Positions 22,169 to 31,449 of a stretch of 64,000 nucleotides of DNA are shown piece after piece. Numbering within the stretch: position 1 is the stretch's first letter; the number at the start of each line of letters is the position of its first letter. Source of the DNA: Prionace glauca (Eukaryota; Chordata; Chondrichthyes; Carcharhiniformes; Carcharhinidae); contig CM075724.1 in NCBI GenBank assembly GCA_037974335.1, positions 72,472,850-72,536,849 on the forward strand, given 5' to 3'. The notes under the pieces were generated by a model that was given only the letters and a program-made list of their open reading frames with translations, ran no database searches and was not told where the DNA came from. The position numbers were made by a program, and so were the translations under genes.

Positions 22169-22482
22169 AATTCCGCCAACACCACTGAAAATTAACCCTC
22201 AGCAACTTGAAACGGATCCAGCTGCAACTCTGATTGTACTGTGCACCACCTCTCCTTTTTCCCCGAAAAATATCAGCTTCATTTAGTGTACAGATGGCAC
22301 TATAACTGAAATAGGGATAAATACCATCATTAAACCAAGCACTAATGGACTATGTGAAGCTTCAAACCGGTTACAAAAGACGCAGCCTGTCCGGTCCCTA
22401 ACTGTTTATACCTGCCTGGTCTTTCACAATGCACTCCAAATTCCAGCCGCAACCACTCACACTATCATTTACCCAAATACAG
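22169..22482 (+). pseudogene. Immunoglobulin constant (C1-set) domain exon, decayed
   Basis: One frame reads PPTPLKINPQQLETDPAATL, then IVLC (first Cys, codon 22242-22244), SPKNISFI, a TAG at 22284-22286, TDGT, GLCEASNRLQKTQP and VYTCLVFHNAL (second Cys, codon 22413-22415). The two Cys are 57 codons apart. The stop lies 14 codons after the first Cys, exactly where C1 domains carry the invariant Trp, so TGG to TAG is the likely change. The exon ends ACAG/GTAAGA with the junction after the first codon base, the usual phase of Ig C exons. The acceptor side is replaced by a SINE tail. SNRLQ and YTCLVFH resemble shark Ig heavy-chain C domains more than MHC, but the isotype is unknown. No V, J or second C exon was found. 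Confidence 0.72.
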
Positions 22483-22984
22483 GTAAGATTGCAGGTCTCA
22501 GTTATTGCAGACTGAAACATTTCTGCTGCTCTCCCGGCTCGGCAAAATCTACTTTCTGATTTATTGTCCTATTTCCACACTTGTCACCACATTTTAAATC
22601 CGCGAAAGTGAAGTTCATCGTTTTAAATGTGTTACATTTTAATCAAGTTTAATTTTATTCCAAAAGATTCATGATTGCTGTTTCATCGTGCGTCTCTCTC
22701 AGGAATTCTGGAGTCAGGGAGCAGGTGTGCACCTGAGTCCTTGGGAAATAATTCCCAATTGATTCGTGGAGACAGAAACGCTCTTCCCTGAATCCCACAA
22801 TCTTTGCTCAAAATCTGATGCAAATCGCCAAGTTATCAATTTGACACTTTATAATATTAAATACTTCCCATTGACACTTTCAATCACAATCTCGTTACAA
22901 ACAGCAAAGAAGACTGAATTGAGGTCTGAGAAAATATATGTTTCCATACAGCTGCACCGCCGTGAATAAAACGTTGAAGCAGCA
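22483..22984. other. Unassigned interval downstream of the Ig-like exon
   Basis: No second immunoglobulin domain is visible. An acceptor-like CTCTCTCAG lies near 22700 and an ATGCAAAT at 22818-22825. Neither is informative alone. Confidence 0.4.
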
Positions 22985-23165
22985 GCGTTTAATTACATAA
23001 CAGGTAGTCTGGCAGTATCCGTGCAGAAGGCAACAAAGTTGACATTTCGAGCCCAATATAATATTTCTTCAAAAAATTCTCGTTTTCTTGAGTTCTCAAG
23101 TCATGTTGGACTCGGAACGATAGCATAGATGTTGCCAGACCCGCTGAGTATTTCCAGCATTTTTT
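22985..23165 (+). mobile_element. Degraded foldback-type dispersed element
   Basis: GACATTTCGAGCCCAATAT and, 60 bp later, CATGTTGGACTCGGAACGAT are inverted versions of the same core. They are followed by AGATGTTGCCAGACCCGCTG and TTTCCAGCATTTTT. I recognise this order from abundant shark repeats; the family name is unknown to me. The copy is strongly diverged. Confidence 0.5.
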
Positions 23166-23421
23166 TAATTCAGGAATCTAAAAGCTACAACATTTTGCTT
23201 TTATCCCATTACTGACACACATTGGGTTTAAAAAAGGCATATGCGACGTATTTTTATATATGTTTCATTAACATCTCAGATCGTGAAAGCCTCTTACTGA
23301 TTTCCAGATGTGCATGGGATGATTGGTCTTTCCAGTGACTCTTGTCATTTGAAAACGATGTCAGTTCGAAAGAGTGAAGATAATAAATGTTTTCTTTCAC
23401 TTAGAAATGGCGCAAAAGACA
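23166..23421. other. Unassigned AT-rich interval
   Basis: No feature recognised. Confidence 0.4.
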
Positions 23422-23765
23422 GGGCGGACGGCAAGGTAGCACAGTGATTAGCATTGCTGCTTCACAGCTCTAGGGATCTGAGTTCGATTCCTAGCTCGGG
23501 TCACGGTCTGTGCAGTGTTTGCACATTCTCCTCGTGTCTGCGTGGGTTTCCTCCGGGTGATCCGTTTTCCTCCCACAGTCCAAAGATGTGCGGGTTAGAT
23601 TGATTGGCCATGCGAAAATTGTCCTTAGCATTCTAATATGTGTAGGTTAGAGAGATTAATGGGTAAATGCGTGGGGATATGGGGGTGGTTCCTGGATAGG
23701 ATCGTGGTCGATGCGGACTTGATGGGCCGAATGGCCTCTCTTTGCACTGTAGGGGTTTTATGATG
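23422..23765 (+). mobile_element. tRNA-derived SINE, full length
   Basis: It starts GGGCGGACGGCAAGGTAGCA. The A box is TAGCACAGTGA at 23437-23447 and the B box AGTTCGATTCC at 23481-23491. The body contains GTGGGTTTCCTCCGGGTG and CAAAGATGTGCGGGTTAG. The tail is GATGGGCCGAATGGCCTCTC followed by TGCACTGTAGGGGTTTTATG. Same family as 808, 33412/36747 and 59959. Confidence 0.88.
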
Positions 23766-23850
23766 AGACTCTGTGGAACTCCAACATAGACCATTGAGGC
23801 CGGCTGCTCGTTTTCAATGCTGTAAATTCCATGTAAACTCGAATCAGTAT
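23764..23850. repeat. Local duplicate segment, copy 1
   Basis: About 88 bp starting GAGACTCTGTGGAACTCC are nearly the same as 27605-27693, with roughly seven differences. The similarity ends abruptly on both sides, and I do not recognise the sequence as part of a repeat family. Confidence 0.7.
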
Positions 23851-24486
23851 TGTTCAAATTACAAACAGTTTTAAACGTACAGATACGTTTTAAAGCAAAA
23901 TTTACCCATTGGCTGTGTGGCATTTATTCTCTCGCCAGCAATATCCTGGTTCGATGTGCCTACCTCATCCATTTATCTTTCCTTCTTAAATATTGACATG
24001 ATTTAGCTACTGATGTAGTTCGTGTCTTCCATCTAATTAAAATCGTTTTTGTTGCTCCTTTATACTTAATCCGATCTATCTGTTCTAAACCATTCAATCA
24101 ATGGGAACAATATGGAGTAATCTCACTTTTAAATATTGTGAAAAATTTACGATGTTTGGTCAGTGTTAGAGCTCCACTTTCCACATACGCCGGCATCTCC
24201 ACATCGTGGCCGAAAAGAAGTTGACTGTCAGGGTGGGTGGGAATTCTGCCCACAGGGTCCTTGATCCCAGGAGAAGCCCCCCACTGGCCTGTCAAGTGCT
24301 TCAGTGACACAAAAGGAGGCAAGCTTTTCCAAAAGTTTAGTTCCTAGATTTGAATTGATCCAAATTCAATTCAGTCAGCAAATTCTACCATTTAGCCTAT
24401 TCATTTCAAAAGAAGTTGTGCATAGACTATATGGATTAAACACAGGCTGGACACGGCTTAATCTTCCAAATTAGCAAACAAATCAT
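23851..24486. other. Unassigned interval with a foldback-element remnant
   Basis: Only CGCCGGCATCTCCACATCG near 24188-24206, the end of the foldback family, is recognisable. The rest is unassigned. Confidence 0.45.
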
Positions 24487-25237
24487 CCTCCACGTGCACT
24501 TTGGTAAGAAGAATAAAGGAGCTGATTATTATTAAAATGGAGAAAAATTACAGAAAGCTGCAGTCCAAAGAGTTTTGGGGGTCTTCTTGCATAAGTCACA
24601 AAATACAATAAACAAGTTCAGCAGATAATAGGGAATGTAATTGGAATGCTGGCCTTTACTTCAAAGGTTAAAATTCGGGAGGTTAAAAACTATATAAGGC
24701 ACTGTCAGACCAGACTTGAAGTGCCATGATGCCATATTATCTAAGGAAAATACTGGCATTGGAGGCAGTCCAGAGAAGATTCACTAGGTTGATCCTGGAT
24801 ATGGAGGGATTTTCTAATGAGGGGAGGTTAAGTGGTTTGGATTTGAACTCTTGGAGTTTAGAAAAGTGAGAGGTGACCTTATTGAGACTTACAGGATTAT
24901 CTGGGAACTTGACAGCTTAGATGCTGAGACGGAGAGTGTAGGATCAGAATAATGGGTCACCCACTTAAGACAGTGATGAGGAGAAATTTCTTCTTTGAGG
25001 GTAGCGAATCTGTGGAACTATTTACCACAGAAGGCTGGAGAGACTGAGTCGTTAAGTATGTTCAAGGCTGAGATAGACAGATTTTTACACAGTAAGAGAA
25101 TCAACAGTTTTGGAGATAAGATAGGAAAGTGGAGTTGAGGATTATCATATCCAATCAATCATGATTTCACTGAACAGAGGAGCACACTCAGTGGGCTGAA
25201 TGGTCTACTTCTGTTCCTACTTCTTATTGTTATATAT
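24487..25237 (+). mobile_element. Old CR1-a LINE fragment, C-terminal region and 3' UTR
   Basis: Diverged copy with GTGCACTTTGGTAAGAAG, TCCAGAGAAGATTCACTAGG, GGTGACCTTATTGAGACTTA and a 3' UTR with CAGTGGGCTGAATGGTCTAC and TTCTTATTGTTATAT. Many stops and small deletions; no frame remains open. Confidence 0.75.
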
Positions 25238-25852
25238 TTAGAAAGAATTCACCTTTTTTTAGGTAAGTGTAAAGATAATGGTAAAAATTTATACTGATCA
25301 TTGTGCTTGACAACATTATAAACAAGAAAGAATCCAACCATCTCCCCTGACACCCTGCACACCACCGCCTTCTCAAGCAATTAGGAGGGGGCAGTAAATG
25401 TCAGTGGCACCCACATCTCATGAACAAATATAAACATGGGTGATTTTGCTGATGGGAATTTACATCAAAATCATAAACATGTTCCAAGAGACTTTTACAG
25501 TTTTGCTAGAAACACTGGACATTGGAAATTTTCTTGGTCAATTTACATGACCCTCAAATTGTATCAGAGTGAAATCCTCCCAAATTCCACCGAGTTTCTG
25601 GCATACTAAGTCAGTACCTAGTGTGGAAAAGAAATCTTCATTCCAACTGTTTAGGTTTGATTTGAATACATTGACTAAGATGAAAAGGCAGTGACCTCAG
25701 GTACAGAATTATTTCAGTCTCAAAGTCTATTGTGATTGAAATGAGAACAAACTGTCGACTTGCATGTTACAGCATGGCAATCAGAGATTATATTAATTTC
25801 CATGAAGTCTAACATGACAGGATCAGTCTTTTATTATCACTTAAACTCCCAT
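25238..25852. other. Mostly unassigned; contains a SINE 3' tail
   Basis: About 25365-25432 (CACCGCCTTCTCAAGCAATT, then CAGTGGCACCCACATCTCAT) resembles the 3' end of the SINE family seen at 31140 and 43560. The rest is unassigned. Confidence 0.45.
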
Positions 25853-26286
25853 TAGATTAGAGGGTATGAGTTATAAGGAAAGGCTGGACAAATAAGGGCT
25901 GTTTTCTCTGGAGTGGCGGAGGCTGAAGGGAAACCTGACAGAAGTCTGTAAAATTATGAGAGGCATGGATAGGGTTGACAGTCAGATTTTTTTTGAGTTG
26001 AAATGTCTAATACTAGAGGGCATGCATTTAAGTGAGAGGGGAAATGTTCAAAAGAGGGGCATTTTTTTTTATACAGAGAGTGGTAGGTGTCTAGAATGTG
26101 CTGCCAGGGGTAATGGTGCAGGCAGATACAATCGGGGCATTTGAAGGGTTCTTAAATAAACACATGAATATGCAAGGAATAGAGGGATGTGGAACAAGGG
26201 CAGGCAGATGGGACTAGTTTAATTTGGGGTAACGTTCGGCACAACATTATGGGCCGAAGGGCCTGTTCCTATGTGGTATTGTTCTA
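25853..26286 (+). mobile_element. Old CR1 LINE fragment, C-terminus and 3' UTR
   Basis: AGGCATGGATAGGGTTGACA, TACAGAGAGTGGTAGGTGTC and TATGGGCCGAAGGGCCTGTT give the conserved order of CR1 C-terminal coding and 3' UTR. Homopolymer expansions and stops show it is old. Confidence 0.75.
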
Positions 26287-26330
26287 AAACCGGACGTGGT
26301 GTAGAACTGGCAGCCAATCAGTTTCATGTT

Positions 26331-26460
26331 ATAGAACGTAGAACATAAAACATTACAGCGCAGAACAGGCCCTTCGGCCCACGATGTTGCGCCGACCAGT
26401 TACAAAAACAATGACCCACTAACCTAAACCAATCCCTTTTTGTCCATAAACCTATCCACT
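26331..26460 (-). mobile_element. Extremely 5'-truncated CR1-c LINE
   Basis: Tail ATAGAACGTAGAACATAAAA, then ATTACAGCGCAGAACAGGCC and CACGATGTTGCGCCGACC, identical in order to the CR1-c 3' UTR; it stops after about 130 bp. Confidence 0.8.
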
Positions 26461-26494
26461 ACACAACTGACACTGTCCCATCCCTCCTTATATA

Positions 26495-27383
26495 GATCTA
26501 GATAGGCTGGGCGAATGGGCCAGGAAATGGCAAATGGAATTTAATGTTGGCAAGTGTGAGGTGGTCCACTTTGGTAGGAGGAATGGTAGGAAGGACTATT
26601 ACTTACGGGGCGAAAAACTGCAGCAGGCAACGGTGCAGAGGGACCTCGGGGTCCTTGTGCATGAGTCGCAAAAACCCAGCTTGCAGGTGCAGCAGGTGGT
26701 CAGGAAGGCGAATGGGATGCTGGCCTTCATAGCGAAGGGGATTGAATATAAAAGTAGGGAGGTCTTGCTGCAGCTGTATAGGGCATTGGTGAGGCCGCAG
26801 CTGGAGTACTGTGTGCAGTTTTGGGCGCCGCACCTGCGCAAGGATATTTTGGCCCTGGAGGGAGTGCAGAGGAGGTTTACTCGGCTGATACCGGAGTTGA
26901 GGGGATTGAGCTATGAGGAGAGGCTGAATAAACTAGGCTTGTACTCGTTAGAGTTTAGAAGAATGAGGGGAGATCTCATTGAGACGTATAAGATGATGAA
27001 TGGGATGGATAGGATAGAGGTGGAGAGACTCTTCCCGCTCAAAAAAGACAGTAGGACTAGGGGGCACAGCCTCAAGATAAAGGGGGGGCGGTTTAGAACA
27101 GAGTTGAGGAGGAACTTCTTCACTCAAAGGGTGGTGAATCTCTGGAATTCTCTGCCCGTTGAAGTGGTGGAGGCTGCCTCGCTAAATATTTTTAAGAAAC
27201 GGGTTGATGGGTTTTTGATAAGAGAAGGGATTAAGGGTTATGGGGAGAGGGCGGGAAGGTGGAGCTGAGTCACGACAGATCAGCCATGATCTTATTGAAT
27301 GGCGGGGCAGGCTCGAAGGGCCAGATGGCCTACTCCTGCTCCTATTTCTTATGTTCTTATGTTCTTATGTTCTTATGTTCTTA
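26495..27383 (+). mobile_element. CR1-a LINE, C-terminal coding region and 3' end
   Basis: It starts at GATCTAGATAGGCTGGGCG. 26534-27268 is open and encodes MEFNVGKCEVVHFGRRNGRK, LEYCVQFWAPHLRKDILALE, RRFTRLIPELRGLSYEERLN and FFTQRVVNLWNSLPVEVVEA. The 3' UTR ends in four TTCTTATG units (about 27348-27383), the tail that CR1 elements use as priming repeat. Very close to the copy at 6281-9345, so young. Confidence 0.9.
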
Positions 27384-28597
27384 AACACAACACACCAAAA
27401 AAGCTACCTCACACTCTGACGAAAATAGCACGATTTTCAGGAGCTGGTGTAGAGGCGAGTTTACTAAGTTAATCGGACGGTTGTGATGCGTTATCCCGTC
27501 ACAAAGCAGCAAACGGTTCGTATTCAACTCAACTCAGACATCTGCGAGCCCATTTAATGCTCGCAGAGCGCAATATGAGCATGCGGGAGGTGAACAGGAT
27601 AGCGGGGAGACTCTGTGGAACTCCAACATAGACCATTGAAGCCGGCTGATCGTTTTCAATGCTGTAAATTCCATTTAACTTGAATCGGCATTGTCATTAC
27701 TATACCTGCGGTATTGGATTCGGCTGTTTATCTATCGAAGATAAACTGAGAATATCTGGCTAACAGATGATAATGAGCATAATTTTAAATTTTAGGCTAA
27801 ATCTACCAGTGTAGCCCTATAATTATCCATGGATTAAATCCTCTCATGCAAATTATTAAACGCCTTTTATTTGGGAAGCCGTAACTCAGCATGTACAATA
27901 AGTTTACACCATTGCTCACATATGTCGAGACCGAATCGATTTATTTCATGCACAGATGGTATTCCGATGGTTTTGCCTTCGCTGAAGTGTCTAGAAGAAC
28001 CCTCCAACTTATTTTCCTTACAGCTGTTCTCAATTTATTTTCCACATATCCTTTGCGTCTTGGTAAAGACAGGAGTAATAAGCGCTCTACAGAATCTGTA
28101 TCATTTCAAGTTTTACTTGCGCTAAGATATATTCAGCATAGATTGAAAAGGTTCGACATCTTAAACCAACTTCCACATCGCCTTTCTTTTACACATTTAG
28201 GATCAGCCTTGGTACTTTACCTTTTTTCCTCTTGCACTATTTCTTCTTTAGTGTGGAAAATAAATCTAGTATTATAAATGTGATCTCCAAATTCAGTTTT
28301 AATTTTTCACATGACTTCTGGTATTCGAGGTTTCAGGTACGAGAATTCTACTAGCTGTTTAAGAGACTGGACATTACATAATTGCTTTACCACTCTTTAG
28401 GATAGCAACAACATTTCGCATTTGAATCCTTTGAAAATCTAGTTAATGTTGACTAGTCCGGTAGTATTGGCACGTGCTTATCACTACATTTCAGTGTATT
28501 TGAAAGAGGTAATGCGATTGGGATTCAGAGCTTTTCAATTAATGTTTCAGTTAACTGGCCTGAAAATTCGGCGATTTTCCTGTTGGCTGAATATCTG
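27384..28597. other. Mostly unassigned interval; holds duplicate segment copy 2
   Basis: 27605-27693 repeats 23764-23850. A 128-codon open frame at 27891-28277 has no motif I know and no codon pattern that argues for a gene. Nothing else is recognised. Confidence 0.45.
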
Positions 28598-28776
28598 TGG
28601 GAATGCCGGCCTTGGACTGGCGTAAACACAGTAAAAAGTCTGACAACACCAGGTTTTAGTCCAACCGATTTATTTGATAATACTCACACCTGACGAAGAG
28701 GCAGTCTCCTCGAAAGCTTGTGAGTGTTATCAAATAAATCGGTTGGACTAAAACCTGGTGTTGTCAGACTTTTTAC
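28598..28776 (+). mobile_element. Palindromic foldback element with 14-bp target duplication
   Basis: About 51-bp arms at 28630-28680 and 28727-28777 are inverted copies with no mismatch that I can see. They enclose a 46-bp middle with CTGACGAAGAGGCAGTC and TCGAAAGCTTGTG. A head resembling GGAATGCCGGCCTTGGACTG precedes the left arm. TGGCTGAATATCTG is perfectly repeated at 28584-28597 and 28777-28790. No coding capacity. Confidence 0.85.
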
Positions 28777-28863
28777 TGGCTGAATATCTGACAGGGTCTA
28801 TCAGTTCATTGAGTTAATAGCATAAATAAATTCCTATTCTGTATTCCTGTCCCCGCAGAAACA

Positions 28864-29102
28864 CTGTAAGAAGTCTCACAACATCACGCTAAAGTCCAAT
28901 AGGTTTATTTAGTAGCAAAAACCACTAGCTTTCGGAGCTCTTGCTGCTCCTTCCTCAGCTGAGGTGACTCACGTGATGAAGGTGATTAAACAGCAAGCGC
29001 TCCGAAAGCTAGTGGCTTTTGCTACTAAATAAACCTGCTGCGTTTAACCTGGTGTTGTGAGACTTCTTACTGTGTTTACCGCAGTCCAACGCGGGCATCT
29101 AA
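28864..29102 (+). mobile_element. Second palindromic foldback element, different subfamily
   Basis: Arms of about 76 bp (28863-28938 and 28998-29072) are inverted with several mismatches. The left arm contains AAGAAGTCTCACAACATCAC and CACTAGCTTTCGGAGC. The right arm is followed by the head sequence reversed (AGTCCAACGCGGGCATCT). GCAGAAAC (28856-28863) and GCAGAGAC (29103-29110) may be the target duplication. Related in design but not in core sequence detail to the element 90 bp upstream. Confidence 0.8.
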
Positions 29103-29335
29103 GCAGAGACATGTAGATGCCAAATCGCTTCCTCATGTAGTAACACTGACCAGTTCCCGAAAGAACTCCAGCGATTAACATTAAAGAAAGCACCATTCCC
29201 ATCGTGAATCGGAATAAGGAAAATGAGATTTCGCACCGTAAACGAAACACCATCGTGTTCAACAACTATGATAAACTTAATTTTAATAATGGACCGGGTA
29301 TCGTGATGTACTTCCGATCTGCAGAGCCAGTTTTA
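29103..29335. other. Unassigned interval
   Basis: No feature recognised. Confidence 0.4.
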
Positions 29336-29545
29336 GAATCCATAGAATCAAAAGAATCCACATGCAAAAGGAGACTTTTCCGATCGTCGAGTCTTCACCG
29401 ACTCTCGGAAAGAGGATCTTACTCAAGCCCACCCACCCTCGTCCCCTCTCGCCCGCCTCCGCCCTCCTCCTTCCCCACCCCACAAGCCTGTTAGCACATT
29501 TACCATGGCTAATTAACCTCATCTACGCATCTTTGCACAGGTTTT
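29336..29545 (-). mobile_element. tRNA-SINE relative, 3' half
   Basis: The order AGAATC...CACCGACTCTCGGAAAGAGG...TTACCATGGCTAATTAACCT...CATCTTTGCACAG matches the 3' half of the tRNA-SINE family on the minus strand, with a different central module. The tRNA head is missing. Confidence 0.6.
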
Positions 29546-30759
29546 ATTAGGTTGGGTATTCAGGACGCCTTGATGTTACTGCAGTTCCAGGCCTTTTCAC
29601 TGTTATGTATTAGTGTATCCCTTAGCAGAATGTATATTTCAATATTACCCGGTCTTAACACAAGTCTCACATGTTGCACCGTTCACCTATATTGTGGCCG
29701 TTTATGACGTAAGTCAAAACTATTGCATTTTGTGTATCCTAATCATTCCTCCATATTTGTTGTATCGCAAAGAAACTATTAGTTAATATTCAAAAGTCTT
29801 GTAGCATTGCATCTGTATCTCCTGGGGTAATAATGAGCTAAAATGCTCTGCTGCGGAGAAATAGTCTGATTATTCTTCCCACACTAAAAATGACAAGAAT
29901 AAATCTAGTCGAACGCGGGGAGAATTGAGCGTGTTTTTATCACTTGACATATTTCGTTTTTTGAACATTTTCCCCATGAGTTTCAGTGATTACCGCAATG
30001 GAATATCACGACGATCCTTCCTAATTGTTGCAGAGTGAGATCAAAATACCTTGATCTACAATTGTTAAATAAAGGTAGCCGTTAAATTATTATGTCAATG
30101 CTCAGAGATGAATGGTTTACATCTACTAGCTTGAATAATGTAATGATCTATACACCTCAATAACCCGATTGCCAAACGGGGTTTGTTACCATCTTCCGGT
30201 TCCCTCAATTGGAATGTTCGTTAGGTCAACCGCGCAAATAAATATTTCCCAAACTACGGATTAAAAACGGAAGGTCTGGTTGTCATCGTCTCCATATTTT
30301 TAAAATTGGCACTACCCTCCTCTCCGGCCATTTCTTTCACTATTGGATGCCGGTGTCTGCCGACAATAGTCCAAACTCATTTGTTAGAGAAGAACATTCC
30401 AGCGCATTCGGTCACTGTTGGCAATTAGATTTTCCTCGCTACGATTTGCCAAGAGGATGTACAGCTCACAAAGAGGAAAGAACACTGATAACTACTGTGC
30501 AAATATGGTTACAACCGCATTAAACTCAATACTATATCATTCCTAATTTATTTTGTGTTCAACTCCAAATTCCACTCCTTAAAATTTTAGACATTTAGTT
30601 CCCAAGACATTAGATAACTGAGTCTTGCAGTTCGGAGTGGCTAAGCTGTAACGAATCTCGTCATGAGCTGAGCCAGTGGGCTACAGAAAGTGCAAGAGAA
30701 ACGTTATGCCTTTAATTGATCTTCGAACAATGCGATCAGGAGGAGACAACTGCTTGAGT
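29546..30759. other. Unassigned interval
   Basis: About 1.2 kb with no recognised repeat, RNA gene or exon. Confidence 0.45.
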
Positions 30760-31085
30760 CACAAGGAATAGACCATTCGACCTCTGGAGCTTGCTCAGTC
30801 ATTCAATACTGAAATCAGTTGTAGAGAGCTCTGCCTGGAATTGTGATGGAGGCAGATTCATTAGTGGTTTTCAAAAGATTATTATTGGATAATAAGCTAA
30901 AAATAGAAAATCTATTGCAGGGAAAAGATATGACAGTGGCACTTTTTTGTAAAGCGTTTTTTCACGCGTCTTAGAGTCAATGAAGTACTTTTTGAAATTC
31001 TAAGTGAATAACTCCTGATAAAAGCCGGCATAGACATGACGGGCAGAACAGCCTCCTTCCGTGCTGCAAACATTGTGTCATTCTA
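30760..31085 (+). mobile_element. Fragments of old CR1-type LINEs
   Basis: 30760-30815 resembles a minus-strand CR1 tail (AGACCATTCGACCTCTGGAG, CATTCAATACTGAAATCAG). 30816-31085 resembles a plus-strand CR1 C-terminus and 3' end (GATGGAGGCAGATTCATTAG, then GACGGGCAGAACAGCCTCCT). Both are strongly diverged. Confidence 0.45.
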
Positions 31086-31139
31086 AATATTATTTCAGCA
31101 GAAATAGGCTGGGGGCGAGCGGAAATGCGATGGATTGTT

Positions 31140-31449
31140 GGTGATGTGACTGGGTAATATTACCCAGATCATTAGGTCAACCTAATGGTCTGGGTACACA
31201 GGTCCAAATTCCAACACGGGATAGAATTAAAATGCAAGGAATAAATCTGGATTAAAACAACTAATCACAGTGATAGTAACCATGAATCCATTGTCCTAAA
31301 AACCCGTCTGATTCACTAATATGAATGAAATCTACCGTTCTTACCTGCACTGATTTACATGTGGCTCCAAACGCACGACAGTATGGTGGATACTTGCCCT
31401 CTGGTATGGTGCATAACAATGCAGCGACGTCCACATCCCACGAAAGAAT
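31140..31449 (+). mobile_element. tRNA-derived SINE of a second family
   Basis: The head contains CTGGGTACACAGGTCCAAATTCC, a decayed B box. The body (GATAGTAACCATGAATCC, CTAAAAACCCGTCTGATTCA, CTTACCTGCACTGATTTACA) and the tail (CAGCGACGTCCACATCCCA) follow the order of an abundant shark SINE that I know by sequence but not by certain name. ACCCAGATCATTAGGT and ACCTAATGGTCTGGGT in the head form a near-perfect hairpin at about 31163-31196. Confidence 0.65.

Noticed and set aside
27348-27383. Short tandem TTCTTATG units that could look like a repeat array
   Set aside because: This is the normal 3' priming tail of CR1; units are contiguous, without spacers.
27605-27760. Frame with ITIPAVLDSAVYL resembling the end of an Ig V framework 3
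   Set aside because: The Tyr-Cys that should follow is missing, the frame is broken, and no recombination signal is near.
27891-28277. 128-codon open frame
   Set aside because: No recognisable domain, no splice context, and length is compatible with chance in this composition.
31266-31304. CACAGTG, 23 bp, CTAAAAACC: an exact 23-spacer recombination-signal layout
   Set aside because: It lies inside the body of a dispersed tRNA-SINE whose consensus, as I remember it, contains both blocks; no V or J segment adjoins it.
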